Notes under the pieces: model-generated
Told to the model about the DNA's origin: nothing
The model's input: the letters and a program-made list of their open reading frames with translations, nothing else
Database searches by the model: none
Part shown: positions 46,976 to 56,205 of the stretch, in pieces
Position numbering within the stretch: position 1 is the stretch's first letter
Layout: every line of letters starts with the position of its first letter
Made by a program: the position numbers and the translations under genes
Assembly (NCBI RefSeq): GCF_947488185.1
Contig: NZ_CANKYM010000003.1
Span: 694,873 to 758,872 of the forward strand
Reading direction: 5' to 3'
DNA length: 64,000 nt
Origin: an uncultured Roseobacter sp.
GTDB taxonomy: Bacteria > Pseudomonadota > Alphaproteobacteria > Rhodobacterales > Rhodobacteraceae

Positions 46976-48169
46976 TCACTGCAGGTAGGGCATCGGATCG
47001 ACACTGTCGAAGCCTTTGCGCACCTCAAAATGCACGTAGGCATCGCTGCCGCTGCGCAGTTTTGCAATGGGCTGACCGCGTTTGATCTTGGTGCCTTTTT
47101 CCACGGAAACATCTGTCACATTTGCATAGACAGTCAGCAACTCAGGGTCGTGCCGGACAACAATGATCGGAATGCCATCGGCGCTTTTCGTGATCGCAGC
47201 CACCGTACCTGCATCCGCCGCGTTGACGGGGGCGCCGGCGTCGGCCTTGATGTTGATGCCTTCGTTCTTGCCCTTGGCGTATTCGCGGATGATCGAACCG
47301 GTAACGGGGAACACCATACGCGCGTCCGAAGAGGTTTGGGTCTGTTCGCCCACATCCACCGGCGGTGGGGCCGCGACAGTCTTCTGAGGCTCGGCCTCGG
47401 GCAAAGGCTTCACAGCACTGGGCGGGGTCGGCGTGGGAGAGCCTGCGCCGGGCTTGGTGACAGTGGCGGCAACCGGGGCCGCCTGTTTCGCAACCGGGAT
47501 CAATAGGTACTGCCCCTCACGAATGGCAAAATCTGAGCCCAGCCCGTTCCATTCAGCCAGCGATTTGACCGGTACTTGATAGAGGCGCGCGATGGTATAG
47601 GCGGTTTCGCCACGTTCAACCTTGTGGCGGGTGGGTTCATCACCGGTTTGTGGTTTTGGCGTTGCTGCCGTTGTTGCCGGAGGAAGGGCAGCCGTTTGCA
47701 CGCCCTGACCTTCTGGCGTCCGGTTGATCGCGTCGCCGGCCAGCGTACCGATATCAACATTGCCGGACTGGATCGGGCCGGTTCCCACGGCGCCCGTTGC
47801 AGGGGAGGGTTCAGCCACGCGTTTCGGCAAGGCAATCACCTCGCCCTGTCGCAGCGGCACATCGGCCTCGATCCCGTTAAACCGCGCCAGCTCTGGTGTG
47901 CTGACGCCGAGGCGCGATGCAATGCTCTGGATTGTATCGCCGCGTTCGGCCACCGCCACTTGGTAGTTCGGGTAGGAGATGACGCCGCGATCATCGGGCT
48001 GTGGTCGCTCGGCCGTTGCGGCGCCGGTTGCGGCGCTTGCGGTACTGAAGCCCCCAAGCCCGCCCCGCAGATCGAAGTCCAGCGGATCGGTACAGGCGGT
48101 CAGTGCTACCAGTGACGTTACGGTCATCAGCGAAAGGCGCGCTCGTCTGCGCGAAATCGTCAGGGTCAT
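46976..48169 (-). CDS. NlpD-like lipoprotein: two LysM domains and a degenerate LytM (M23) domain
   Basis: The 397-residue protein has a lipoprotein signal (LVALTAC, Cys26), LysM repeats at about 65-108 and 180-225, a Pro-rich linker and a C-terminal M23 fold (about 295-397). The metal ligands of active M23 peptidases appear lost: the HxGxD region reads NEGINI and the HxH region reads YVHFEVR. This matches NlpD/EnvC-type amidase activators, not active peptidases. GAGGA supports the ATG at 48167-48169. The neighbours pcm and surE recall the E. coli surE-pcm-nlpD order. Confidence 0.88.
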   Translation of the reverse strand: MTLTISRRRARLSLMTVTSLVALTACTDPLDFDLRGGLGGFSTASAATGAATAERPQPDDRGVISYPNYQVAVAERGDTIQSIASRLGVSTPELARFNGIEADVPLRQGEVIALPKRVAEPSPATGAVGTGPIQSGNVDIGTLAGDAINRTPEGQGVQTAALPPATTAATPKPQTGDEPTRHKVERGETAYTIARLYQVPVKSLAEWNGLGSDFAIREGQYLLIPVAKQAAPVAATVTKPGAGSPTPTPPSAVKPLPEAEPQKTVAAPPPVDVGEQTQTSSDARMVFPVTGSIIREYAKGKNEGINIKADAGAPVNAADAGTVAAITKSADGIPIIVVRHDPELLTVYANVTDVSVEKGTKIKRGQPIAKLRSGSDAYVHFEVRKGFDSVDPMPYLQ

Positions 48170-48210
48170 CTGCTTGTCCTCAATCGGGCCACGCATTGGT
48201 TGGTCCAACA

Positions 48211-48232
48211 CTTTATAACACCCTTTATAACA
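48211..48232 (-). repeat. Tandem 10-base repeat before the NlpD-like gene
   Basis: CTTTATAACA occurs at 48211-48220 and again at 48223-48232. The minus strand thus has two TGTTATAAAG units with a 12-base period, between the pcm stop and the NlpD-like start. Each contains a TATAAA. A GTTGG-T-CCAAC palindrome lies next to it at 48199-48209. Confidence 0.5.
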
Positions 48233-48252
48233 GCTTATGTGTCCTTTCCCAA
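48224..48252 (-). promoter_or_regulatory. Candidate promoter of the NlpD-like gene inside the pcm 3' end
   Basis: On the minus strand TTGGGA (48247-48252) lies 17 bases before TATAAA (48224-48229), with the gene start about 50 bases downstream. The first of the two tandem units supplies the -10. This would give the lipoprotein its own transcript apart from surE-pcm. Confidence 0.45.
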
Positions 48253-48879
48253 GCCTTCGAGTAAAGGCACGAAACGAACCTGACGCAATTCTTCGTATTC
48301 AATGCCTTCTGCCGATTTGCGCACCACGATCAGGTGCTGCACCGCATCGGATTGCCCGACAGGGACCACCATGATGCCACCGACCTTGAGTTGTTCCATC
48401 AGGGTGCCGGGCGGGTCCTCTGCGGCGGCGGTTACGATGATGCGGTCGAAGGGGGCCTGATCTGCAATGCCAAAGCTGCCATCTGCCGTGATCGCCGTAA
48501 TGTTAGTCAGACCCATATCGTCGAAAAGGTCACGCGCCTCGCGCACCAGGCGGCTGTGCCTATCGATGGTGTAGACGCGCCGGGCCAGTTTGCTGAGGAT
48601 GGCGGCCTGGTAGCCCGAGCCCGTGCCAACCTCGAGCACTTTGTCGCGTGGGCTGACGTGCAGCGCCTGCGTCATCAATCCCACAACTGAGGGCTGGCTG
48701 ATGGTCTGGCCGCAGGCGATGGGCAGCGGCATGTCCTCGTAGGCGCGACCCGAAAAGATGCCCCGGATGAAGGGTCCGCGATCAATCGCCTCCATCGCGG
48801 AAAGCACACGTTTGTCTGTGACCCCCTTGGAGCGGAGCGCGTAGAGAAACTGCATTTTGCGTTCCGCGTCCTCGCTCAT
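48235..48879 (-). CDS. pcm: Protein-L-isoaspartate O-methyltransferase
   Basis: The 214-residue enzyme uses S-adenosylmethionine to repair damaged aspartate residues in proteins. It has the SAM motif [16 protein letters not shown], the upstream [18 protein letters not shown] and [14 protein letters not shown]. It overlaps the surE stop by four bases, so the pair is coupled. Confidence 0.95.
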   Translation of the reverse strand: MSEDAERKMQFLYALRSKGVTDKRVLSAMEAIDRGPFIRGIFSGRAYEDMPLPIACGQTISQPSVVGLMTQALHVSPRDKVLEVGTGSGYQAAILSKLARRVYTIDRHSRLVREARDLFDDMGLTNITAITADGSFGIADQAPFDRIIVTAAAEDPPGTLMEQLKVGGIMVVPVGQSDAVQHLIVVRKSAEGIEYEELRQVRFVPLLEGLGKDT

Positions 48880-49661
48880 GTGGCGATGTCCGAGAGCTGA
48901 TCCATCATGTCGTGGGCCGTGAGGTCCGCGCGCATCGGCGTCACCGACACGTAGCCCTCAAGGTTGTCGGCAGCGTCCGAGCCGGGGGCTGTGGCGATCT
49001 GCTGGTTACCGCCCCGGATCCAGAGAAAGCGGCGGCCAGAAGGGGAGAGATGTGGTTCGGTTGAAAACCCCGTGCCCGGGCGCATGCCTTGGGTGGAGAG
49101 CCGGATGCCCTTGACGTCCGCACCCGTGACCGGTGGGAAGTTCACGTTGTAAAACAATCGGTAGCCACCGTTTTCTTCCGGCGTGCGGGCCAGAATGCGC
49201 CGGACGACCTCGGCGCCATGCTGGGCTGCTGCCTCGAAAGGGTTCTCTGTCTTGGCATTACCCGGTCCGTAGTATTGCGACAGGGCAATGGCGGGCAGGC
49301 CTTGCAAGGCCGCTTCCATCGCGCCGCCGATGGTGCCGGAATAGAGCGTGTTTTCGGCGGAGTTGTTGCCCCGGTTCACGCCAGACAGCACGAGATCAGG
49401 GGGCGAATCCTTCATCACGTCATGCAGCCCAGCGAGTACGCAATCGGCGGGTGACCCTTCGGCGGCAAAGCGGCGCGGTCCAAATTCGCTGATCATCATC
49501 GGATGGGTGTAGCTGATGCAATGGCCAACACCCGATTGCTCAAAGGCGGGGGCGACCGTCCAGACCTCGCCGCCGTCGCCGGCAAGTTCGGTTGCAATGG
49601 CGTGAAGTACCTCTAAACCGGGGGCGTTGATACCGTCGTCATTTGTGATGAGAATGCGCAT
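48876..49661 (-). CDS. surE: 5'/3'-nucleotidase SurE
   Basis: The 261-residue metal-dependent phosphatase has [11 protein letters not shown] (Asp8, Asp9), [22 protein letters not shown] and the late [10 protein letters not shown]. It removes phosphate from nucleotides and is tied to stationary-phase survival. The ATG at 49659-49661 starts the conserved [10 protein letters not shown]; a longer frame to 49709 is not needed. Confidence 0.95.
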   Translation of the reverse strand: MRILITNDDGINAPGLEVLHAIATELAGDGGEVWTVAPAFEQSGVGHCISYTHPMMISEFGPRRFAAEGSPADCVLAGLHDVMKDSPPDLVLSGVNRGNNSAENTLYSGTIGGAMEAALQGLPAIALSQYYGPGNAKTENPFEAAAQHGAEVVRRILARTPEENGGYRLFYNVNFPPVTGADVKGIRLSTQGMRPGTGFSTEPHLSPSGRRFLWIRGGNQQIATAPGSDAADNLEGYVSVTPMRADLTAHDMMDQLSDIAT

Positions 49662-49716
49662 GAATGGGTCCCTTTGCGCCTTGATAGGCGAGGGGTGTGC
49701 AGGCGGCAAGGGTGGG

Positions 49717-49750
49717 TGCCTCCGGCGGGCATATTTATAGTGCCGATGAA
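49717..49750 (-). repeat. Dispersed post-stop element, copy 2
   Basis: On the minus strand this stretch shows a degenerate TTTCATCGGC block, AAATATG and then CCCGCCGGAGGC. It overlaps the stop codon of the SDR gene at 49735. The last block is identical to copy 3 at 61967-61999. It is the most diverged copy at its 5' end. Confidence 0.45.
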
Positions 49751-50388
49751 ACCTGTATCTCTGCCAGAAGCCGTTTCGCCTGACCGGCGGGATCGTTCAG
49801 GGGCGCGCGGTCTTCGCCGGGAAAGAAGCGGGCGCGGGTGGCAGTGGGCATCTGTTCTGGTGTCAGGATGTGAACCCTGGGGCCGGTTTTTGTGGTTTCG
49901 GCCTGCCAGCTTTTTGCAAGGGTGATTTGCGCGGATTTGGTGGCGCCGTAGCTGCCGAAGAATTTTGCGCCTGCGTTTGGATCATCGAAGAACACCGCCT
50001 GCCCGTTTTGACCCAGCAGAGGGGCAACATAGCTGATCAGGGTGGCGGTGGCGGTGACATTGCAGGCGGTGGATTTGGCGAAATCCTTTGCATCAATGTG
50101 ATCGGCGGGCGCCAAAGGGGCCGCGTGAATGGCGGTGTGCAGCCACAGATCAAGGCTGCCCCAGCGGTCGAAGATACCTCGGCACAGTGTCGCCATGGCT
50201 TCTGCGTTGGTCACATCCATCGGCGCCAGCGTGGCGCTGCCGCCTTGTGCGGTGATCCGGTCGTCCAGTTCCTCCAGCGCGCCGGTGGTTTTGGCCACGG
50301 CGATGATGTGGTGGGATGGGCACAGGGCTTCGGCGAGGGCGGCGCCGAGGCCACGGGACGCGCCGGTGATAAGGGCTGTTTTTATCAT
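49735..50388 (-). CDS. Short-chain dehydrogenase/reductase
   Basis: The 217-residue protein has the SDR cofactor motif [15 protein letters not shown] (residues 8-22) and the catalytic YGATK. NAG is replaced by LHTAIHA, and the usual catalytic Ser is not obvious. It lies about 75 bases before surE on the same strand and about 30 bases after the DUF1801 gene. Substrate is unknown. Confidence 0.85.
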   Translation of the reverse strand: MIKTALITGASRGLGAALAEALCPSHHIIAVAKTTGALEELDDRITAQGGSATLAPMDVTNAEAMATLCRGIFDRWGSLDLWLHTAIHAAPLAPADHIDAKDFAKSTACNVTATATLISYVAPLLGQNGQAVFFDDPNAGAKFFGSYGATKSAQITLAKSWQAETTKTGPRVHILTPEQMPTATRARFFPGEDRAPLNDPAGQAKRLLAEIQVSSAL

Positions 50389-50419
50389 GCGGCGGTCATG
50401 CGCGGGTTGCGCGCGCGCG

Positions 50420-50824
50420 TCAAGCGCTCTTGCGGTGATAGGTCAGCGTCAGAAGGGCGCAGTGCTCGATTGCCTCCGCTGGTGCAGGGTCTTCAAGGGC
50501 CATGCGCAGCGCCCGTTGACCGTCATACTCGAAGGCCTGCGGATAAAGGCTGCGCATCGTCTCCGCCAGGGTGGTTTGGCAATGCACATAGAGGTTGAAT
50601 TTTTTTGGCTCGCTGGCGTGCCAGCCGCAGCGCAGTGTCGATCCGACACGCGGCTTGGCGGGCAGCCAGGAGGGTTGGCCCCATTTCAGCGCTTCTGTCA
50701 CCTCGCCAACCTCGGCGTGGGCGGCGACGTCATGCAACGTCTCGCGCAGCGCGGCGAATTTAAGCTGTGCTGCTTCGGGCCATTTTTCGATCACAGCGGC
50801 GATGTCATCGGAGAGCGGGTGCAT
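50420..50824 (-). CDS. DUF1801-type protein
   Basis: The 134-residue protein has LKWGQPSWL and GWHASEPKKFNLYVHCQTTL, which fit the DUF1801 (YdhG-like) family. The fold is small alpha/beta and the function is unknown. It lies between purF and the SDR gene on the same strand with short gaps, so one transcript is plausible. Confidence 0.8.
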   Translation of the reverse strand: MHPLSDDIAAVIEKWPEAAQLKFAALRETLHDVAAHAEVGEVTEALKWGQPSWLPAKPRVGSTLRCGWHASEPKKFNLYVHCQTTLAETMRSLYPQAFEYDGQRALRMALEDPAPAEAIEHCALLTLTYHRKSA

Positions 50825-50869
50825 CTTTTAATCCTGGCGCCGCTTGCTGACGGATTGCGGCAGGAGGGG

Positions 50870-52363
50870 TTACTCCGCCGCCTTCATCTCAAATCCGCTT
50901 TCGATCTGATCGGCAGGCTCAACAGGGTATTCACCGGAGAAGCAAGCGTCGCAATACTGAGGTTGCATGCTGTTGCGCCCATCGGCCTCTCCTACGGCGC
51001 GGTAGAGACCATCCAGCGAGATGAATTTGAGGCTGTCCACCTGCAGATGATCGCGCATTTCCTCTTCGGACATGGTCGCGGCGAGCAGTTTTTCGCGCTG
51101 TGGCGTGTCGACCCCATAAAAGCAGGGCCAGGCGGTGGGCGGCGAGGCGATGCGGAAATGCACTTCCTTGGCGCCCGCATCCAGGATCATCTCCTTGATC
51201 TTGCGGCTGGTGGTGCCCCGCACCACGCTGTCGTCTACCAGAATAACCCGCTTGCCCTTGATCAGTGCGCGATTCACGTTGAGCTTCAGCCGTACGCCCA
51301 TGTTGCGGATCTGCTCGGTCGGCTCAATGAAGGTGCGGCCCATGTATTGGTTGCGGATGATGCCCATGGCGTAAGGAATGCCCGAGGCCAGCGAATAACC
51401 GATGGCCGCAGGCGTGCCGCTGTCCGGCACGGGGCAGACCAGATCCGCCTCGACAGGGGATTCCTTGGCCAGCTCGCGCCCGATGGCCTCGCGCGTTTCA
51501 TAGACGGAGCGGCCACCGAGGATGCTGTCGGGGCGGCTGAAATACACATGCTCGAAGATGCAGAAGCGCGGTTTTTGCGGACGGAAGGGGAAGTGCGATT
51601 CCACGCCGTTGGCGGTGATCACCACCATTTCGCCCGGCTCGATCTCGCGAATGAATTCGCCGCCGATGATGTCGAGCGCGCAGGTCTCGGAACTGAGCGC
51701 CCAGCCTTCGCCGACCTTGCCGAGGACAAGCGGGCGCACGCCCAGCGGGTCGCGCACGCCAATCAGTTTGGTGCGGGTCATGGCGACCACGGAGAAGGCG
51801 CCTTCAACCCGGCGCAGCGCGTCTTCCATCCGTTCGGGGATCGTGCGTTGCAGCGAGCGGGCCATCAGGTGGATGATGCATTCACTGTCCGACGACGACT
51901 GGAAGATCGAGCCACGCTCGATCAGCTCGCGCCGCAGGGCGTTGGCATTGGTGATGTTGCCATTGTGCGCAATCGCCGCCCCGCCCATGGCAAACTCGCC
52001 AAAGAAGGGCTGCACGTCGCGGATCGCCGTCTGGCCCTTGGAGCCGGTGGTGGAATAGCGCACATGGCCGATGGCCAGCGGGCCGGGCAGGGTTTCCATC
52101 ACCTTCTGCGATGTGAAATTGTCGCGCACGTAGCCAAAGCGCCGGGCGGACTGGAACCCGTGTTCTGGGTGATGGCTGACGATGCCGCCAGCCTCCTGCC
52201 CGCGATGTTGCAGGGCGTGCAGCCCGAGGGCTACGAAATTCGCAGCATCCCCGACGCCGATGACCCCGAAAACCCCGCATTCCTCCTTGAGCTTGTCGTC
52301 CTCATCCGCGTCGCGCAGAAAGGAGGTGTCAAAAGGATGTGCGGGAGGCATGATCTTGGACAA
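50870..52363 (-). CDS. purF: Amidophosphoribosyltransferase
   Basis: The 497-residue enzyme makes phosphoribosylamine, the first committed step of purine synthesis. A short leader precedes the glutaminase nucleophile Cys29 (EECGVFGVIG), so a propeptide would be removed. The PRPP loop VILVDDSVVRGTTSRKI and late CDACFSGEYP are present. The TTG at 52361-52363 is favoured because GGAG lies eight bases before it. The ATG at 52349-52351, which gives MPPAHPF, has no nearby ribosome site but is also possible. Confidence 0.94.
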   Translation of the reverse strand: MSKIMPPAHPFDTSFLRDADEDDKLKEECGVFGVIGVGDAANFVALGLHALQHRGQEAGGIVSHHPEHGFQSARRFGYVRDNFTSQKVMETLPGPLAIGHVRYSTTGSKGQTAIRDVQPFFGEFAMGGAAIAHNGNITNANALRRELIERGSIFQSSSDSECIIHLMARSLQRTIPERMEDALRRVEGAFSVVAMTRTKLIGVRDPLGVRPLVLGKVGEGWALSSETCALDIIGGEFIREIEPGEMVVITANGVESHFPFRPQKPRFCIFEHVYFSRPDSILGGRSVYETREAIGRELAKESPVEADLVCPVPDSGTPAAIGYSLASGIPYAMGIIRNQYMGRTFIEPTEQIRNMGVRLKLNVNRALIKGKRVILVDDSVVRGTTSRKIKEMILDAGAKEVHFRIASPPTAWPCFYGVDTPQREKLLAATMSEEEMRDHLQVDSLKFISLDGLYRAVGEADGRNSMQPQYCDACFSGEYPVEPADQIESGFEMKAAE

Positions 52364-52518
52364 CGGGGCAGCTCCGAATCCGGTAAGAGGCGTCGCCCTG
52401 TATGTAGGGCGTCAGACCGCCACTGTCACGAAACTATCATGATCTGATGTGGAATTGTCGCCTCGCGGCAACGGTGGCAACACGTCTCGCGGGAAGCCAG
52501 TGACTATTCGTTGAAAAA

Positions 52519-53073
52519 TCAGGTGCCGCAGTTGCCGACCAGGGTTTCATATTGCTGGGTGATCCAACCCAGTGCCTGCTCGGGCTCTGAGTTCTGAATG
52601 CGGTCGGAGACTTGCGCAAAAACCACGGCAGAGCGGCTTTCATCGACAACGGTGTAAGTTTCGCCCGTGACCACGGTCTCATAGACAAAGAAGGCGATGG
52701 CCACGAGCAACACGCCGCGCGCCACCCCAAAAACAAATCCAAACCCCTGATCAATGCCACCCAGAGCGGAACGCTGCACCACCGAGGCAAAGAGCGGGGT
52801 GAAGAGCGACACCACGATCAGCGCCACGGCAAAGACGAGGGCGAAGGCGCCGATGATCGACAGCTCGCAGCTGTCTGCGAGGAATTCGCCGACAACAGGG
52901 ATTTCGCGCACCAGCGGTTCCACCTGCGGCGCAAAGAGAAACCCCAGCACAGCAGCGGCGATCCAGCCGACAATCGCCATGACTTCGCGCACGAGCCCGC
53001 GCCCGTAGGCCAGAAGCGCCGAGACGATGATGACCAGCGCCACAACGCCGTCAATGATGGTAAAACCTTCCAT
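52519..53073 (-). CDS. cvpA: CvpA family membrane protein
   Basis: The 184-residue protein has four membrane helices and the CvpA start FTIIDGVVALVIIVSALLAYGRGLVREVMAIVGWI. Relatives are needed for colicin V production or envelope stress resistance. Its place between radA and purF is conserved. The ATG at 53071-53073 is used; a TTG at 53080-53082 would add three residues. The 155-base gap to purF has no gene. Confidence 0.92.
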   Translation of the reverse strand: MEGFTIIDGVVALVIIVSALLAYGRGLVREVMAIVGWIAAAVLGFLFAPQVEPLVREIPVVGEFLADSCELSIIGAFALVFAVALIVVSLFTPLFASVVQRSALGGIDQGFGFVFGVARGVLLVAIAFFVYETVVTGETYTVVDESRSAVVFAQVSDRIQNSEPEQALGWITQQYETLVGNCGT

Positions 53074-53102
53074 AGTGCTCAACGCCTCTCCGTTTTTGGC
53101 TT

Positions 53103-54464
53103 TCAGCCTGCGCCAAATATTTCGCCCACAAAGCCGGTCAGATCGCTCATCGTGTTCAGGGAAATCCCGCTGACACCAACAGCTTTGCCGCCCCCGGGGG
53201 CAATTGCAGCGGTGAAACCAAGTTTTTGCGCCTCTTTCAACCTGTTTTCGGTCTGGGTGGCGGGACGCAGCGCGCCAGAGAGGCTGATTTCGCCAAAAAC
53301 CACCGTGTCGGCGGGCAATGCCACGTCCTCCCGCGCGCTCAGAAGGGCGGCGGCCACGGCGAGGTCTGCGGCGGGCTCCGAGACTTTCATGCCGCCCGCG
53401 ACATTAAGATAGACGTCGAGGCCCGCAAAGGGGATGCCACAGCGCGCCTCCAGCACGGCAAGAATCATCGCGAGCCGCCCGCCGTCCCAGCCGACAACCG
53501 TGCGCCGCGCCTGCGCATGCGGTGAGGGGGCGACAAGGGCCTGAAACTCCACCAAAACGGGGCGCGTGCCTTCGACACCGGCAAAAACCACCGATCCGGG
53601 CGACGGCTCCCCCCGTTCAGAAAGAAAAAGTGCGGACGGGTTGGCCACCTCTGAAAGCCCTTTGCCGGTCATTTCGAACACGCCGATCTCGTCCGCCGGG
53701 CCAAAGCGGTTTTTCACCGCGCGCAGGATGCGGAACTGGTGCCCGCGCTCGCCTTCGAAATAAAGCACGGTATCGACCATGTGCTCGACCACGCGCGGGC
53801 CCGCGATCTGGCCGTCCTTGGTCACATGGCCCACAAGGATCACGCTGATCCCCTTGCGTTTGGCAAAACTGGTCAACTCATGGGCGGCGGCACGGACCTG
53901 GCTGACGGAGCCGGGCGCTGATTCCACGTTGTCGGCCCACATGGTCTGGATGGAGTCGATGATGGCGAGCTGTGGCTTTTCTGTTTCCAGCGTGGTCAGA
54001 ATATCACGTAGATTGGTTTCAGCGGCCAGCTTCACCGGCGCGGCTGCCAGCCCGAGGCGTTGTGCGCGCATGCGCACCTGTGCTGCGGCTTCCTCGCCGG
54101 AGACATAGATGGTCTTGAGGCCGGAGCGGGCAAATTGCGCCGCGGCCTGCAAGAGCAGGGTGGATTTGCCGATACCCGGATCGCCACCGACAAGGATCGC
54201 AGAGGCCGGTACCAGACCCCCGCCCAGAACACGGTCCAATTCCTCGATCCCCGCTTTTGTACGGGGCGGCGGGGCCTCTTGGGTCGCAAGATCGGTCAGG
54301 ACAATCGACGCACCGCGCTTGCCGCCCAGCGATTTCGCCGGGCCTTTCGAGATGCCGGCGTCTTCGGAGATGGTGTTCCACTCGCCGCAGGCTTCGCAGC
54401 GCCCGGCCCATTTGGTGGTGACATTGCCGCAGGCGGAACAGGAAAAGGAGGGGGATTTTGCCAT
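53103..54464 (-). CDS. radA: DNA repair protein RadA
   Basis: The 453-residue RecA-like helicase aids branch migration. It has the N-terminal zinc finger (Cys9, Cys12, Cys23, Cys26), Walker A GGDPGIGKS (93-101), the KNRFG motif and a C-terminal Lon-protease-like domain. Length and order are normal. It lies 30 bases before cvpA. Confidence 0.95.
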   Translation of the reverse strand: MAKSPSFSCSACGNVTTKWAGRCEACGEWNTISEDAGISKGPAKSLGGKRGASIVLTDLATQEAPPPRTKAGIEELDRVLGGGLVPASAILVGGDPGIGKSTLLLQAAAQFARSGLKTIYVSGEEAAAQVRMRAQRLGLAAAPVKLAAETNLRDILTTLETEKPQLAIIDSIQTMWADNVESAPGSVSQVRAAAHELTSFAKRKGISVILVGHVTKDGQIAGPRVVEHMVDTVLYFEGERGHQFRILRAVKNRFGPADEIGVFEMTGKGLSEVANPSALFLSERGEPSPGSVVFAGVEGTRPVLVEFQALVAPSPHAQARRTVVGWDGGRLAMILAVLEARCGIPFAGLDVYLNVAGGMKVSEPAADLAVAAALLSAREDVALPADTVVFGEISLSGALRPATQTENRLKEAQKLGFTAAIAPGGGKAVGVSGISLNTMSDLTGFVGEIFGAG

Positions 54465-54514
54465 TCGGCTTTCATGCCCCAGCCGTCCTGCCGCGTCAAA
54501 GGGTAAAGCGCGGG

Positions 54515-55273
54515 CTACTCAGCGGCGACGTTGCTCAGACGCACAACGCGACCGCCCATGCCCGCTGCCTGTTTTCTGGCCTCGGGCAGGACCTCATCCA
54601 ACTCACTGACCAGCCTATCCAGTTGGGACTGCGCCACGGCTTCGTCCATCTCCACCCGGTTCAGCCACTGACGGATGTCGTAGTTCAGCGCCTTGGCATG
54701 GTCGAGCCGCTCCTGAAACAGCGCGACCTCCTGCTGCCGCTGCACAAGAAATTCACGGGCGCGGTCTACCTTCTCGTCGGCATAGGCCTGCGCGAGGTTC
54801 TGGCTGATCTGGCTCATCTGGGCGGCCACTTCCAAAAGATCGGGCTCCAGACTGCTCAGATCCGGATGATCGCCCAGAAACTCCATGCGTTCCTTGACGG
54901 CGTCATATTCCGCCGCGGCCTGAAAGGTGCCTTTGCGGTCTTCTGCATGGGCCAAAGCGTAGGCCCGGGTCACGTCTTCCATGCGCATCGAAAAGCGGTG
55001 ATGCGCCGCCTCCAGCCGCATGATGCGGTTGTTGGTGGGCACAAAAAAGCACAACACCAGAAGCAAGGCGGTCAAAGTCAGCTGTGCGTACATGCCCGCC
55101 TGATCCACTGGTACGCCATTGATGCCCAGTGAGAGCTCCACCCACGGCAGCAGCCCGCTAAAGGCAAGGGCGGAACCGATCACCAGCAGACAGGCGGATG
55201 TGACGATCAGAAAGAGCGAAAAGGTCTGGCAGACAGAGCGGATAATCGCGACAAGAGGGCGGGCTATTTCCAT
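54515..55273 (-). CDS. Two-helix membrane protein with long coiled coil, function unknown
   Basis: The 252-residue protein has two membrane helices (about residues 15-43 and 62-82). It then has about 160 residues of helix-forming, charged sequence with heptad-like spacing (ELDEVLPEARKQAAGM near the end). Topology suggests a cytoplasmic coiled coil anchored to the inner membrane. I do not recognise a family. It lies between radA and mlaF on the same strand with a promoter-like sequence before it. Confidence 0.75.
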   Translation of the reverse strand: MEIARPLVAIIRSVCQTFSLFLIVTSACLLVIGSALAFSGLLPWVELSLGINGVPVDQAGMYAQLTLTALLLVLCFFVPTNNRIMRLEAAHHRFSMRMEDVTRAYALAHAEDRKGTFQAAAEYDAVKERMEFLGDHPDLSSLEPDLLEVAAQMSQISQNLAQAYADEKVDRAREFLVQRQQEVALFQERLDHAKALNYDIRQWLNRVEMDEAVAQSQLDRLVSELDEVLPEARKQAAGMGGRVVRLSNVAAE

Positions 55274-55353
55274 GATGAAATACTCCGAACAAAATCATTA
55301 CAGGTCGGCAAAAAACACCGTTACTGGGACAGAATACACCAAAACTGGCAAAA

Positions 55354-55381
55354 ATTATAATGAAAGCAGGATATTGGTGAA
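55354..55381 (-). promoter_or_regulatory. Candidate promoter of the coiled-coil protein gene
   Basis: On the minus strand a perfect -10 TATAAT (55354-55359) is preceded by TTCACC (55376-55381) with a 16-base spacer. It lies 81 bases before the start at 55273, within an AT-rich 185-base gap (55274-55458) after mlaF. Confidence 0.45.
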
Positions 55382-55458
55382 CGGCGTACCTTACGCGCGA
55401 AGATTGTTCGCTGTCCGTGATCAAACGCGTTTTGTGGCTTGGATTGTCGCCAAAAACC

Positions 55459-56205
55459 TTACCTGACAGCTTCAATCGGGCCGTCGGCCTTGCCTTGGAT
55501 GAACTGGTCCAGATAAGGATTGCCGCTGTTATCCATCTGGCTCACCGGTCCCGTCCATTGGATCACGCCGTCGTGCAGCATGGCGATATTGTCGGCGATG
55601 GCACGTACGGAGGTCATGTCGTGGGTGATGGTCATGGCTGTCGCGCCCATCTCCACCACGATCTCGCGGATGAGTTCGTTGATCACGCCTGACATGATCG
55701 GGTCGAGACCGGTTGTGGGCTCGTCGAAAAAGATGATCTCGGGCTCGGCGGCGATGGCGCGGGCGAGGCCCACGCGCTTGGCCATGCCGCCCGAAAGTTC
55801 TGCGGGGAACCGGTCTGCCACGTCCGATTTCAGGCCGACGCGGCGCAGCTTTTCGATGGCAATTTCACGGGCTTCTTCGCGCGGACGTTTAAGCGAGCCG
55901 CGCAGCAGCCGGAAGGCAACGTTCTGCCAGACGGGGAGGCTGTCAAAGAGCGCGCCGCCCTGAAACAGCATGCCGAACCGCGCCAGAAAGGCATCGCGGT
56001 CACCGGTGCCCGCGTCTTTGCCATCGACGGTGATGCTGCCGCTGTCCTGCTTGACGAGGCCGAGGATGCACTTCAGCGCAATGGATTTACCGGTGCCCGA
56101 ACCGCCGATGATCACCATCGAGGTTCCCTTGGGGATCGACAGGTTGAGACCCCGCAGCACGTGGTTTGACCCGAACGATTTCTGGATGCCCTTCATCTCG
56201 ATCAT
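55459..56205 (-). CDS. mlaF: ABC ATPase of the Mla/MCE lipid transport type
   Basis: The 248-residue ATPase has Walker A GGSGTGKS (34-41), the signature LSGGMAKRVGLARAI and Walker B IIFFDEPTTGLDP. GMAKR is characteristic of MlaF-type enzymes. It pairs with the permease gene upstream by a four-base overlap. No MCE (MlaD) or MlaC gene is in this window, so the substrate-binding partner must be elsewhere. Confidence 0.9.
   Translation of the reverse strand: MIEMKGIQKSFGSNHVLRGLNLSIPKGTSMVIIGGSGTGKSIALKCILGLVKQDSGSITVDGKDAGTGDRDAFLARFGMLFQGGALFDSLPVWQNVAFRLLRGSLKRPREEAREIAIEKLRRVGLKSDVADRFPAELSGGMAKRVGLARAIAAEPEIIFFDEPTTGLDPIMSGVINELIREIVVEMGATAMTITHDMTSVRAIADNIAMLHDGVIQWTGPVSQMDNSGNPYLDQFIQGKADGPIEAVR

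Noticed and set aside
50129..52447. 772-codon plus-strand frame opposite purF and neighbours
   Set aside because: It spans three leftward genes and gaps; a product of codon bias only.
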